64,000 nucleotides of DNA from CAYVQE01 sp964633205 (GTDB lineage: Bacteria; Myxococcota; B64-G9): NCBI GenBank assembly GCA_964633205.1, contig CAZWFN010000006.1, positions 24,828 to 88,827 on the forward strand, written 5' to 3'. This document shows, piece by piece, positions 7,445 through 15,820 of this stretch; the stretch's first letter is position 1; the number at the start of each line of letters is the position of its first letter. The notes below the pieces were generated by a model that had not been told where the DNA came from, ran no database searches, and worked only from the letters and a program-made list of their open reading frames with translations. Position numbers and translations under genes: made by a program.

Positions 7445-8821
7445 TCAGTAGGCGGCGGCCTCGGGCTCGAAGTTGGACAGGAAGGGGGTCAGGCGGGAGG
7501 TGCGCGGCTCGCCGGTGCGGCGGCGTTCGGCGTCGAGCTGGTGGTAGCTGACCCGGTTGCCGGATACGGCGGCGATCTCCACCGGCAGCCGGTAGACGCC
7601 GTGCGAGACCTGGTGGAAGACCCGCTCGAAGACCTCCTTGGGAAGGATGCGCTGGGCGCCGAAGGGCTGGCCGTCGACGTCGATGCCCACGTAGCGCACC
7701 TCCTGGCCGTCGTCGCGTTCGACCAGGCAGCCCATCACCCAGATCTCGCCGACCACCGGCAGCGCCTGGCCCGGGGCCAGCGATTCTCCGGCCAGCGCCG
7801 GCGGCGGCGCGGCCGCCGTCTGGGGCCCGGTCGGTGCGGCCGGCGCCGCGGCCGGCGCCGGTTCCACCGCAGCGTTGCCCAGCTGGCCGGCGGCGAAGTC
7901 CTCGACGCCGGGAAACCGGTCCGGGTCGAGTTGGCCGGTCCACAGAGTGCCGTCCGCGCTGACCAGCTTGCCGGTCAGCTGCTGCGGGCCGTCGGCCCGG
8001 ATGGCCAGGCGCACCGGCTGGCCGCCGACGCGCAGATCCTTTTGCAGTACGGCGCCGGGCAGCACGGCCGCATCCTCGCCCAGCAGCTGCACCAGCCGGC
8101 CCAGGGTGATGGGCTCGGCCGGCCGCGAGGTGGGCACGTCGGCCGGCCGGCGGCCGCCGGCCGTGGCCGCGGCCGGGCTCGGTCGGGTCCCGCTCTCGGC
8201 CCGGGCCGGGCGGGCCGGCTGGGCCGCCGGCCGATCCTTGGCCCGGGTCACCGCGTCGCCCAGCTGCAGTTCGAGATCGGTGCGATCGTCGATCGCGGTC
8301 AGGTCCACCGCCAGCGGCTCGATGGCCACCGGGCCGCGGCCGGGCCGGTCGAGCTCGACGGCGAACAGGCCGCGCTCGTCGCCCTCCAGCCGCACCCCGC
8401 CGCTGCCGGCCAGCTCCAGCCGGGCCATGGCGCGCAGGCGCCCGGGGTCGATCTCGGCGACGATGTCCCAGCCGCGCAGCCGGTCGACCAGCTGCTGCAC
8501 CGCGGCCGCTCGCTGCTGGACGCGCCGCCCGATCTGCTCGATGACCTTTTCCGCGCTGGGCAGGTCGAAGAACGGCTGCGGCGGCAGCCCGCGCACCGCC
8601 GGTGGCCCGAGCGGCACCAGGTGGTCGTGGCCGGCAACGGCGAAGTCGACCCGCTCCAAAGGCCGGCCGTCGGCCGGGTTGGCCAGCCGGCCGGCCGGGA
8701 TGTCCAGCCAGCCCTCCAGCCGCTGGCCGTCCGGCGACAGCTTGCAGGCGATGCCCAGTGCCTCGAGCTTGCGCCGGGCGATCTGGTTGAGCCGTTCGCG
8801 GGGAATGCGCTGTTCGTTCAT
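7445..8821 (-). CDS. Conserved hypothetical, Pro/Ala-rich two-domain protein
   Basis: A 458-residue protein I do not recognise. Residues 1-190 are a folded region with alternating charged helices and strands (LNQIARRKLEALGI, then a WLDIPAGRLANPADG segment). Residues 195-235 and 310-345 are Ala/Pro-rich linkers. The last 100 residues form a compact domain (GEIWVMGCLVERDDGQEVRY to SYHQLDAERR). No signal peptide or membrane helix is seen, so it is probably cytoplasmic. The ATG at 8821 follows GGGAGG; an upstream in-frame ATG at 8833 overlaps that site and is less likely. It lies divergently from the Ser/Thr kinase gene, with about 140 bases shared between them. Confidence 0.6.
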   Translation of the reverse strand: MNEQRIPRERLNQIARRKLEALGIACKLSPDGQRLEGWLDIPAGRLANPADGRPLERVDFAVAGHDHLVPLGPPAVRGLPPQPFFDLPSAEKVIEQIGRRVQQRAAAVQQLVDRLRGWDIVAEIDPGRLRAMARLELAGSGGVRLEGDERGLFAVELDRPGRGPVAIEPLAVDLTAIDDRTDLELQLGDAVTRAKDRPAAQPARPARAESGTRPSPAAATAGGRRPADVPTSRPAEPITLGRLVQLLGEDAAVLPGAVLQKDLRVGGQPVRLAIRADGPQQLTGKLVSADGTLWTGQLDPDRFPGVEDFAAGQLGNAAVEPAPAAAPAAPTGPQTAAAPPPALAGESLAPGQALPVVGEIWVMGCLVERDDGQEVRYVGIDVDGQPFGAQRILPKEVFERVFHQVSHGVYRLPVEIAAVSGNRVSYHQLDAERRRTGEPRTSRLTPFLSNFEPEAAAY

Positions 8822-8960
8822 CCGACCTCCCATCCGGGCCGCCACGATAACGAACATCGGCCGCCGGGGCCAGCATTTGACTCCGATCCGCCGATCGGGC
8901 TACGCTTTTCGACAATTCCAAGCCGGTTTCGAGGGTTGCCGGTCTCGGGGACAGGCGGGG

Positions 8961-10439
8961 ATGGGCGAGACGCTGGGCCGATTCGAGGTGCTGGGGCCGA
9001 TCGCCACGGGCGGCATGGCCGAGATCCTGGCCGCGCGCCAGCGCGGGTTGGAGGGTTTCGAGAAGCTGGTGGTGATCAAGCGATTGCTGCCCGAGCTGGC
9101 CGGCGAACCCAAAGTGGTCGAGCTGTTCCTCAACGAGGCCCGCATCGCCGCCCGCTTGTCGCATCCCAACATCGTCCAGATCTACGATCTGGGCAAGCAG
9201 GCCGACTCCTACTACATCGCCATGGAGTACATCCAGGGCCAGAATCTGCGCCTGACGCTCAAGGCCTGCGCCGAGCGCGAGCGGTTGCTGCCGCTGCAGC
9301 ACGCGCTGGAGCTGGTGCGCCAGGTCTGCGAAGGGCTCTACTACGCCCACACCAAGACCGATACCCGGGGCCAGCCGCTGGGCATCGTGCACAGCGACAT
9401 CAGCCCGCAGAACATCGTGGCCTCCTTCGACGGCGTGGCCAAGGTGGTCGATTTCGGCATCGCCCGGGCGGCCGTCATGCTGGAGCGCTCCGATCCGGGC
9501 CGGGTGCGCGGCAAGCATGGTTATCTGGCGCCCGAGCGTTGCCGCGGCCGGCCGGTCGACGCCCGCAGCGACCTGTTCTCGCTGGGGGTGGTGCTCTGGG
9601 AGCTGTGCACCTGCCGGCGGCTGTTCAAGCGGATCAGCCCGATCGATACCGTCAAGGCCATCGTCGGCGGCGAGGTGCCCCCGCCCCGGCGCTACAACCC
9701 GGCCGTATCACAGGAGCTGGAGGCGCTGATCCTGCGGGCGTTGGCGGTCGACCCCGAGCGGCGCTTCCAGACCGCGCTGCAGATGGGCAAGGCGGTCGAA
9801 CGCCAGCGCGCCCGGTTGACCGACACCGCCGGCAGCCTGGAGCTGGGCGTGTTCATGCGGCGGCTGTTCGCCGATACCTTCGAGCGCATGCAGCGGCTGG
9901 AGCGGGCCGGCAGCCGGGGCGAATCGGTCGAACACACCTGGTTCCGAGAGGAAGGCTCGGATTCGCCGCCCGGCGACAGCCTGCCGCCGGCCAGCGCACC
10001 GCCGGCGGGATCGGCGCCGGACAGCGGTGCCGAGACCACCGCCCCCTCCGCCCGCCCGCCGCGGCCGGCGGCCGACCGGCGGCTGCTGCGGCCTTTGCTG
10101 TGGGGCCTGGTCGGGCTGGCGCTGCTGGTCGGGCTGGGGGTTGTTTTCCTGCCCCAGCTGCGGGGCTGGCTGGATCGGCCGCGGCCCGCGCCGGCAGCGC
10201 CCGAATCGGTGGAGCTGGCGGTGTCCAGCCGGCCGGCGGGCGCCGAGGTGCGGGTCGACGGCCGGCGTCGCTGCCTCACCCCGTGCCAGCTCGAGCTGGC
10301 GGCGCCGGGGCAGGAGCACCTGCTGCGGGTGATCAAGAAAGGCTTCCAGCCTTATGTCACCCGGCTGCGCATCCAGCCGGGCGAGCGGCGCCGGATGGTC
10401 GAGCTGCAGCTGCGCCGCGCCGGACGCCGGCGCAACTGA
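8961..10439 (+). CDS. Ser/Thr protein kinase with membrane helix and PEGA domain
   Basis: A 492-residue bacterial Hanks-type kinase. The Gly loop (GPIATGGMAEI, about residue 12), the ATP-binding Lys (VVIKRL, about 41), the catalytic loop (HSDISPQN, about 143) and DFG (about 165) are all visible. The loop reads HSD rather than HRD, so it is a non-RD kinase, and activation-loop phosphorylation is less likely to be needed. A Pro/Ser-rich linker leads to one membrane helix near residues 378-398 and a C-terminal PEGA domain (SRPAGAEVRVDG) outside the membrane. Such kinases relay signals in Myxococcota. GGCGGGG lies just before the ATG. Confidence 0.9.
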   Translation: MGETLGRFEVLGPIATGGMAEILAARQRGLEGFEKLVVIKRLLPELAGEPKVVELFLNEARIAARLSHPNIVQIYDLGKQADSYYIAMEYIQGQNLRLTLKACAERERLLPLQHALELVRQVCEGLYYAHTKTDTRGQPLGIVHSDISPQNIVASFDGVAKVVDFGIARAAVMLERSDPGRVRGKHGYLAPERCRGRPVDARSDLFSLGVVLWELCTCRRLFKRISPIDTVKAIVGGEVPPPRRYNPAVSQELEALILRALAVDPERRFQTALQMGKAVERQRARLTDTAGSLELGVFMRRLFADTFERMQRLERAGSRGESVEHTWFREEGSDSPPGDSLPPASAPPAGSAPDSGAETTAPSARPPRPAADRRLLRPLLWGLVGLALLVGLGVVFLPQLRGWLDRPRPAPAAPESVELAVSSRPAGAEVRVDGRRRCLTPCQLELAAPGQEHLLRVIKKGFQPYVTRLRIQPGERRRMVELQLRRAGRRRN

Positions 10440-10459
10440 AGATCACCCCGCGACCGGCG

Positions 10460-13400
10460 TTACTGCAGCCGCCCCAGCAGCACGCCGGCACGGTGCAGCG
10501 GCAGGGTCTCGTTCCAGTCCAGGTCGTCGTTGACGCAGTCCTGACAGGGCGGGGTCTGTTCCAGGGCCCACATGTCGCCGCCGTCGCCGGTGTTGATCAG
10601 GGCCATGGCGCAGGCCAGCTCGGCCGGCAGCTCGGCCGCGGTCACGCCCAGCAGGGCGGCCAGATCCACGGTGCCCTCGAGCAGGCTGGCCCCGGCGCAG
10701 TCCTCCGACAGCTTGGTCCACGAGCCGCCGTCGTGCACAAGCCACTCGCAGTAGCCGCCACCGCCGCTGTCGGCCTCCTGGATCAGCGCCAGCAGCCGAC
10801 CGCCGGCCGGCGGGGCGGCGACCTGGCCGGTCTTGCCCCAGGGCAGCACCACCTTGGCGTCCGGGTCGGCCCCGCCCACCCAGACGAACAGCATGGCATC
10901 GGCCTGGTCGACCACCGGCCTGTCGCTGGCCGCGGTCAACACGCCCTGGTCGTTGAGGCCCAGGTAGATGGGATGCGGCGCATCGATGACCTGGACGGGT
11001 GCGGCCGGGGCCACGTCGGCATAGGCGTCCAGCTCGCCGTCGGGCGCGGCCAGGGTCACCGGCCGGGTCAGGTCGAAGGCGTCGACCACCAGGCTGGCGT
11101 CGCCGTCCCAGCCGGCCGCGGCCTGCAGCCGCACCAGGCCGGTCATGCGGTCGGCGGCCGGCGCGGTGGCGGTGTGGGTCAGCTCGGCGAAGCCGGCCCC
11201 GTTGCCGCCGGCCGCACCGGGCTCGGCCGCGCCGTCGAACTCCAGCACCGGCTGGGCCGATCCGGCCGGGTCGGCGTCGGCCAGCCACAGATGCAGCGTC
11301 ACCGCCACCCCGGCCTCGACCGGCTGCCATTGCCAGCCGGCCCGCAGCTCCAGCGGGGCCTCGGTCGCCCAGCTCAACCGGCAGGCCTGATCGCCCAGGG
11401 CCACGGTGTCGATCTCGGGCGCGGCCACCAGCGCCGGTGATGACAGCAAGAAGTCGGGCGGGGCAGCGCCGGCGGTCCAGTCTTCCTCGAAGCCCCAGTT
11501 CGAGGCATCGAAGTCGCCGGCCTGGGCGTCGAGCGCCCCGGCATCGGCCGCGGCGTAGCCGTCGGCGCTGCCGTCGGCGCCGCCTTGGCCGCTGCGGTCC
11601 AGATCGCACAGGGTCCAGTTGGCACCGCCATCGGCGCTGAAGCGGTAGGCGTAGTCGTACTCGTCGACCGCGCCGCTGTCCGCGGGCACCAGCAGGTCGG
11701 CCATGTACTCGTCGTTGCCCGGCTCGGCGCCGTCGCTCCAGGCCGGGTTGGGCGCGGCCGCCTGCCAGCTCCAGCCGGCATCGGGCTGGCTGCCGTCGGC
11801 ACCCCAGCCCAGCTCGGCCAGCACGTCGGCGTGGGGATCGTTGCCCGGGCTCTGGTCGGTCAGCCCGGCGATGTTCAGGTGCCCGTAGACCGTCACCCGG
11901 GTGCCGGCCGGCTCGGCGATGGCCGCCGGGCTGTGCAGCCGGCACCAGTCGACCTGGAAGCTGGAGCTCTCGGCCACCAGCGCGCCGGCGTCGGCCGGGT
12001 CGTAGCCGTCGGCGCTGCCGTCGGCGCCGCCTTCGCCGCTGCGATCCAGGTCGCAGTAGGTCCAACTGGTGCCGCCGTCGGCGCTGAAGCGGTAGGCGTA
12101 GTCGTAGGGCGAGCCCACGGCCGCCGGCACGGTCAACTCGGCCATGTACTCGTCATTGCCCGGCTCCGGCGGGGTGGCTTCGGCGTCGTCCCACAGCGGG
12201 TTGGGCGCGGCCGGCTGCCAGCTCCAGCCGCCGCCGTCGGGCTGGCTGCCGTCGGGGCCCCAGCCCACCGCGCCGACCACGTCCGGATGCTCGTCCACAC
12301 CGCTGGACTGATCGGTCAGCCCGCCGATGTGCAGGTGGCCGTAGACGGTGATCACGCTGCCCTCCAGCGCCTCGATGCCGGTGGGATGGTGCAGCCGGCA
12401 CCAGTCGACGTCGTAGCTGATGCAGGCCGGATCCTGGGCGCAGCCGGCGTCGTCGCAGTCGGTGGCGCCGTCGCCGTCGTCATCCAACCCGTTGCTGCAG
12501 CAGATCTCCTGGCCCGGTTGGCAGGCCCCGTCGCCGCAGGTGTCGTTGTCGGTGCAGGGGTCGCCGTCGTCGCAGGGTTCGCTGTTGTCGACGTGGTCAC
12601 AGCCCACCCCGGGGATGCAGCTGTCGCTGGTGCACGGGTTGCCGTCGTCGCAGTCGTCGTGTACGCCGACGCAGGAGCCGTTGTTGCATACGTCGTCGAT
12701 GGTGCAGGGGTCGCCGTCGTCGCAGGGATCGTCGTTGGGGGTGAACACGCAGCCGGTGGCCGGATCGCAGCTGTCGTCGGTACACGGCTCGTCGTCGTCG
12801 CAGACGCGATCGCTGCCGACGCAGGCGCCACCGCTACACACCGTGTCCACGGTGCATTCGTCGCCGTCGTCGCAGGCGCTGCCGTCGTCGGCAGCGACCA
12901 TGTGGCACGAGCCGTCGGCCGGGTCGCAGGTGTTGTGGCTGCAGGGTGTGTCGCTGGACGGGTCGCAGACGATCACCGTGGCCGGATCGACCTCGCATTG
13001 GTTGTCCACACAGTGCAGGGTGCCGTTGCAGGGGTTGCCGTCCTCGAAGGCGGCGCAGTCGCCGTCGCCCTGGCAATCGCAGATATTGCTGCCGCCGACG
13101 CAGACGCCGCCGGCGCAGGTGTCGTCCTCGGTGCACGGATTGCCGTCGTCGCAGGGGGCGGTGTTGTCGACGAACACGCAACCGCTGGCCGGATCGCACT
13201 GGTCGTCGGTGCAGGGGTTGCCGTCGTCGCACTGGCGCGGCGTGCCGCTGCAGACCCCGCTGCTGCACACGTCGTCGACCGTGCAGGCGTCGCCGTCGTC
13301 GCAGGAGGCGCTGTTGTTCTCGTGCACACAACCGCTGGCCGGGTCGCAGCTGTCGCTGGTGCAGGGGTTGCCGTCGTCGCAGTCGTCCAGGGTGCCGATG

Positions 13401-13921
13401 CACGAACCGCCGCTGCAGGTATCGCCGCTGGTGCAGGCGTTGCCGTCGTCGCAGGCGGCGTCGTTGGGCTCGTGGGTACAGCCGCTGGCCGGCTCGCAGC
13501 CGTCGTCGGTACACGGGTTGGCGTCGTCGCACTGGCGCGGGCTGCCGCTGCAGCTACCGGCGTGGCACACGTCGTCGACCGTGCAGGCGTCGCCGTCGTC
13601 GCAGCTCAGGCTGTTGTTCTCGTGGCTGCAGCCGGCTGGGCCGCAGATGTCGAAGGTGCAGGGGTTGTGATCGTCGCAGTCGGCGTTGGTCTCGCAGGGC
13701 GCCGCCGGGACACAGCCCCGCTGCGGATCGCATACGAAGCCCACCCCACACAGCGCGTCGTCCGGGGTGTGCTGGCAGCGGCCGCTGGCCGCGTCGCAGG
13801 CGTCCGAGGTACAGGGAATATTGTCGTCGCAGTTGCCGCAGGCCGAGCCGCCGTCGCCGCAGCCCACCGCGCCCAGAGAAAAGACCACCGCCGTCAGCAA
13901 AGCAAAACAGACCCGTCGCAT
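10460..13921 (-). CDS. Giant Cys-rich lipoprotein with DDGNPCT repeats
   Basis: A 1153-residue exported lipoprotein (signal ends LGAVGC). Residues 25-490 are about a dozen Cys-rich units of the type CDDGNPCTxDxCDPxxGC, the repeats common in Myxococcota surface proteins; these are likely disulphide-bonded and may bind calcium through the Asp clusters. A short DDDGDGATDCDD unit follows. Residues 500-800 hold two tandem ~150-residue modules beginning DVDWCRLHHP and QVDWCRLHSP, about two-thirds identical, each with ITVYGHLHI- or VTVYGHLNI-type strands. The last 350 residues resemble a beta-sandwich carbohydrate-binding region. The function is unknown; an outer-surface or secreted role is inferred. 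Its stop is 20 bases from that of the converging kinase gene. Confidence 0.8.
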   Translation of the reverse strand: MRRVCFALLTAVVFSLGAVGCGDGGSACGNCDDNIPCTSDACDAASGRCQHTPDDALCGVGFVCDPQRGCVPAAPCETNADCDDHNPCTFDICGPAGCSHENNSLSCDDGDACTVDDVCHAGSCSGSPRQCDDANPCTDDGCEPASGCTHEPNDAACDDGNACTSGDTCSGGSCIGTLDDCDDGNPCTSDSCDPASGCVHENNSASCDDGDACTVDDVCSSGVCSGTPRQCDDGNPCTDDQCDPASGCVFVDNTAPCDDGNPCTEDDTCAGGVCVGGSNICDCQGDGDCAAFEDGNPCNGTLHCVDNQCEVDPATVIVCDPSSDTPCSHNTCDPADGSCHMVAADDGSACDDGDECTVDTVCSGGACVGSDRVCDDDEPCTDDSCDPATGCVFTPNDDPCDDGDPCTIDDVCNNGSCVGVHDDCDDGNPCTSDSCIPGVGCDHVDNSEPCDDGDPCTDNDTCGDGACQPGQEICCSNGLDDDGDGATDCDDAGCAQDPACISYDVDWCRLHHPTGIEALEGSVITVYGHLHIGGLTDQSSGVDEHPDVVGAVGWGPDGSQPDGGGWSWQPAAPNPLWDDAEATPPEPGNDEYMAELTVPAAVGSPYDYAYRFSADGGTSWTYCDLDRSGEGGADGSADGYDPADAGALVAESSSFQVDWCRLHSPAAIAEPAGTRVTVYGHLNIAGLTDQSPGNDPHADVLAELGWGADGSQPDAGWSWQAAAPNPAWSDGAEPGNDEYMADLLVPADSGAVDEYDYAYRFSADGGANWTLCDLDRSGQGGADGSADGYAAADAGALDAQAGDFDASNWGFEEDWTAGAAPPDFLLSSPALVAAPEIDTVALGDQACRLSWATEAPLELRAGWQWQPVEAGVAVTLHLWLADADPAGSAQPVLEFDGAAEPGAAGGNGAGFAELTHTATAPAADRMTGLVRLQAAAGWDGDASLVVDAFDLTRPVTLAAPDGELDAYADVAPAAPVQVIDAPHPIYLGLNDQGVLTAASDRPVVDQADAMLFVWVGGADPDAKVVLPWGKTGQVAAPPAGGRLLALIQEADSGGGGYCEWLVHDGGSWTKLSEDCAGASLLEGTVDLAALLGVTAAELPAELACAMALINTGDGGDMWALEQTPPCQDCVNDDLDWNETLPLHRAGVLLGRLQ
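12430..13850 (-). repeat. Cys-rich DDGNPCT-type repeat array
   Basis: The DNA for the Cys-rich half of the lipoprotein is a run of degenerate repeats of about 100-130 bases, recognisable from the recurring GCCGTCGTCGCA blocks on the plus strand. It produces long open frames on the other strand that are shadows only. Confidence 0.7.
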
Positions 13922-14084
13922 CGAATTGCCTCCCGGCGGGCCCTTTCGGCCCGCCTCTGCCGTACTGCCCGCATACTACTCTTCCGCCCCGCGGGGCCAC
14001 AAGCACGCCAGCCCGATACACCATTTCGAGTCCAGGCCCCGGTGCTTGCCATCATGAAGCCCTGAACGGCTACCTCGAGGCTAA

Positions 14085-14124
14085 GGGCCCGCGCAAAAAT
14101 ATGAAGTTATTCTTGCGCGGGCCC
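14085..14124 (-). terminator. Strong hairpin after toxin-antitoxin operon
   Basis: GGGCCCGCGCAA (14085-14096) and TTGCGCGGGCCC (14113-14124) form a perfect 12-bp stem with a 16-base A/T-rich loop directly at the stop codon of the YgiT-type gene. No clear U-run follows, so it may act as an mRNA 3-prime stabiliser or as a factor-assisted terminator. Confidence 0.5.
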
Positions 14125-14345
14125 TAAGCGGCGTAACGAATCACGCGCAGCTCGGATGATTTGTCCGTCTTGGCCAGGATTTTTTCAACTCCTCGCATGG
14201 CTTCATCGGACAGCAGGTACTCGGGGCAGTTCGTGCACTCCATGACCGGCAATTCCCGGATGACCACGATCCGGCTGTCGCCGATCTTGAACGGCAGATC
14301 GGTCTTGTGCGCCACCATCTCGGCGCCGCAGCAGGTGCATTTCAT
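14124..14345 (-). CDS. YgiT/MqsA-type zinc finger antitoxin
   Basis: A 73-residue protein with two CxxC pairs (MKCTCCGAEM and MECTNCPEYL) that would bind one zinc, followed by a short helical tail (LLSDEAMRGVEKIL). This is the N-terminal zinc domain of YgiT/MqsA-type antitoxins; the DNA-binding HTH half of MqsA is missing. Its ATG overlaps the stop of the upstream DUF4258-type gene by four bases, the usual toxin-first order of these pairs. It was probably acquired by transfer, as GC is lower than in the flanks. Confidence 0.8.
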   Translation of the reverse strand: MKCTCCGAEMVAHKTDLPFKIGDSRIVVIRELPVMECTNCPEYLLSDEAMRGVEKILAKTDKSSELRVIRYAA

Positions 14346-14689
14346 TTCTCACCTCTTCGTTTCCGGAAATCGTTGCTCCAAGCGAGTGGATCGGGTCTGT
14401 AGGCGGTGACGATGCGAACATTGTCGTCCTCGACGTCCAGGGCGAAGACGATATGCAGCGGCCCGCCGGGGGCCGAGGCCAAAACCAGACAGCTGGGTAG
14501 GTGTCTGTCTCTCGGATAGGATTCGATGATCTCATAGGAATCGGTGGCTGCGCTTATTTCATCTCGACAGATAGTCCTCTCCTGTAGGCGCATGTTGACG
14601 TGATAGGTCCAGAAGACCTTGCCATCATCGATGCAGCGGCGGATGAAGTCGACTGCATTGTGGGGCATCTGGCCGGAAACCGTATCCAA
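14342..14689 (-). CDS. DUF4258-type toxin of a toxin-antitoxin pair
   Basis: A 115-residue protein with the DUF4258 pattern: HVNMRLQERTICRDEI (a helix-turn with a His), a central hydrophobic strand pair (SCLVLASAPGGPLHIVFAL) and a late strand VRIVTAYRPD. Such proteins are RelE-like toxins regularly paired with YgiT-type zinc fingers, as here. The TTG at 14689 is the preferred start because AGGGAG lies five bases upstream; the next ATG at 14668 has no ribosome site. Confidence 0.75.
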   Translation of the reverse strand: MDTVSGQMPHNAVDFIRRCIDDGKVFWTYHVNMRLQERTICRDEISAATDSYEIIESYPRDRHLPSCLVLASAPGGPLHIVFALDVEDDNVRIVTAYRPDPLAWSNDFRKRRGEK

Positions 14690-14712
14690 CCCGTCTCCCT
14701 CCTCACCCGCGC

Positions 14713-14718
14713 ATTATA
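14713..14718 (-). promoter_or_regulatory. -10 element of the toxin-antitoxin operon
   Basis: On the minus strand TATAAT (a perfect -10) lies 24 bases upstream of the TTG start. There is no good -35 at 17 bases. Transcription would begin near 14706, leaving a short leader with the ribosome site. Confidence 0.45.
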
Positions 14719-14890
14719 CCGGATTTCTCCTGGCAACTCCCAGGTCCTCGATCCTGGAATCCGGCTCATCTGGCCAATGTGTTCGCTGTGCTCACCAATT
14801 CAGCGGGGAACAACAGCTTCGGCCCCGACAGCGCTTGCCGTAGGTGTGGATTGAGCGGTCTTGAATGCCAGCAGGGAAAGCGACGGCCGA

Positions 14891-15820
14891 TCAACACCCG
14901 AGCTCGCCGTGAGGTCTTTGCGGTTGCTCCAGTGCCCAACGGGCCAGCAGGAAGCCGCCCAGCAGCCCGGCGCGGTCGCCGAGCGCGGGCGGGACCAGGA
15001 AGTCGTTTGGCGGCGGCGCCAGCCGCGGGGCCACCAGGTAGCCGGCCAGTAGCTCGACCAGCCGGCCGCGCACCCGGTCCAGCAGGCCCGGCTGGTGCAT
15101 CACCCCGCCGCCCAGCACGATGCGGGTCGGCGACCACAGGCAGGCCAGGTTGGCCAGGCCCTGGGCCAGGTACTCGGACTCGAAGTCCCAGGCCCGGTGA
15201 TCGGCCGGCAGCTGCTCGGCCGGCTGCGACCAGCGGGCCTCCATGGCCGCGCCGGCCGCCAGGCCCTCCCAGCAGTCGCCGTGGTAGGGGCAGCCGCCGG
15301 CAAAGGGATCGCGCTCGCGGTCGTGCGGCACCCGCTGGTGGCCCACCTCGGGGTGGACCAGTCCGTGGTGCGGCCGGCCGTCGAGCAGCAGGGCGCCGCC
15401 GATGCCGGTGCCCACCGTCAGATAGGCCAGCACCGGCTCGCCGCGGCCGGCGCCCCAGTACCACTCGGCCAGCCCGGCGGCGGCCACGTCGGTATCGAAG
15501 CCCAGCGGCAGGCCGAAGGCCTCGATCAGCGGCGCCCGCATGTCGGCGTTCTTCCAGGCGGTCTTGGGGGTGGCCGTGATGCGGCCGTAGCCGTCCGATT
15601 CGGGATGCAGGTCCACCGGCCCGAAGGAGCCGACGCCGATGGCCGCCAGCGGCCCGTGCTCCTGCTGGGCCCGGTCGAAGAACTCGATCACCGCCCCCAG
15701 GGTGGGCCCGGGATCGCCGGTCTCGATGCGCACATCGGCCAGAACCTGATCGGGCCCGCGGCCCACCCCGCAGCGGAACTTGGTCCCGCCGGCCTCGACG
15801 CTGCCGTACAACGCGCTCAT
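14891..15820 (-). CDS. ROK-family sugar kinase (fructokinase-like)
   Basis: A 309-residue ROK kinase. The ATP-binding start is SVEAGGTKFRCGVG, the catalytic Asp is in FDTDVAAAGLAEW, and the sugar-binding region TVGTGIGGALLLDG is intact. The zinc motif is of the fructokinase type (HPEVGHQRVP followed by GGCPYHGDCWEG with two Cys). It most likely phosphorylates fructose to fructose-6-phosphate. Its start overlaps the stop of the GH32-like gene (ATGA), so the two form a fructan or sucrose use operon. Confidence 0.85.
   Translation of the reverse strand: MSALYGSVEAGGTKFRCGVGRGPDQVLADVRIETGDPGPTLGAVIEFFDRAQQEHGPLAAIGVGSFGPVDLHPESDGYGRITATPKTAWKNADMRAPLIEAFGLPLGFDTDVAAAGLAEWYWGAGRGEPVLAYLTVGTGIGGALLLDGRPHHGLVHPEVGHQRVPHDRERDPFAGGCPYHGDCWEGLAAGAAMEARWSQPAEQLPADHRAWDFESEYLAQGLANLACLWSPTRIVLGGGVMHQPGLLDRVRGRLVELLAGYLVAPRLAPPPNDFLVPPALGDRAGLLGGFLLARWALEQPQRPHGELGC

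Noticed and set aside
12430..13850. CRISPR array
   Set aside because: The repeats are degenerate, in frame with a protein and without unique spacers or cas genes.
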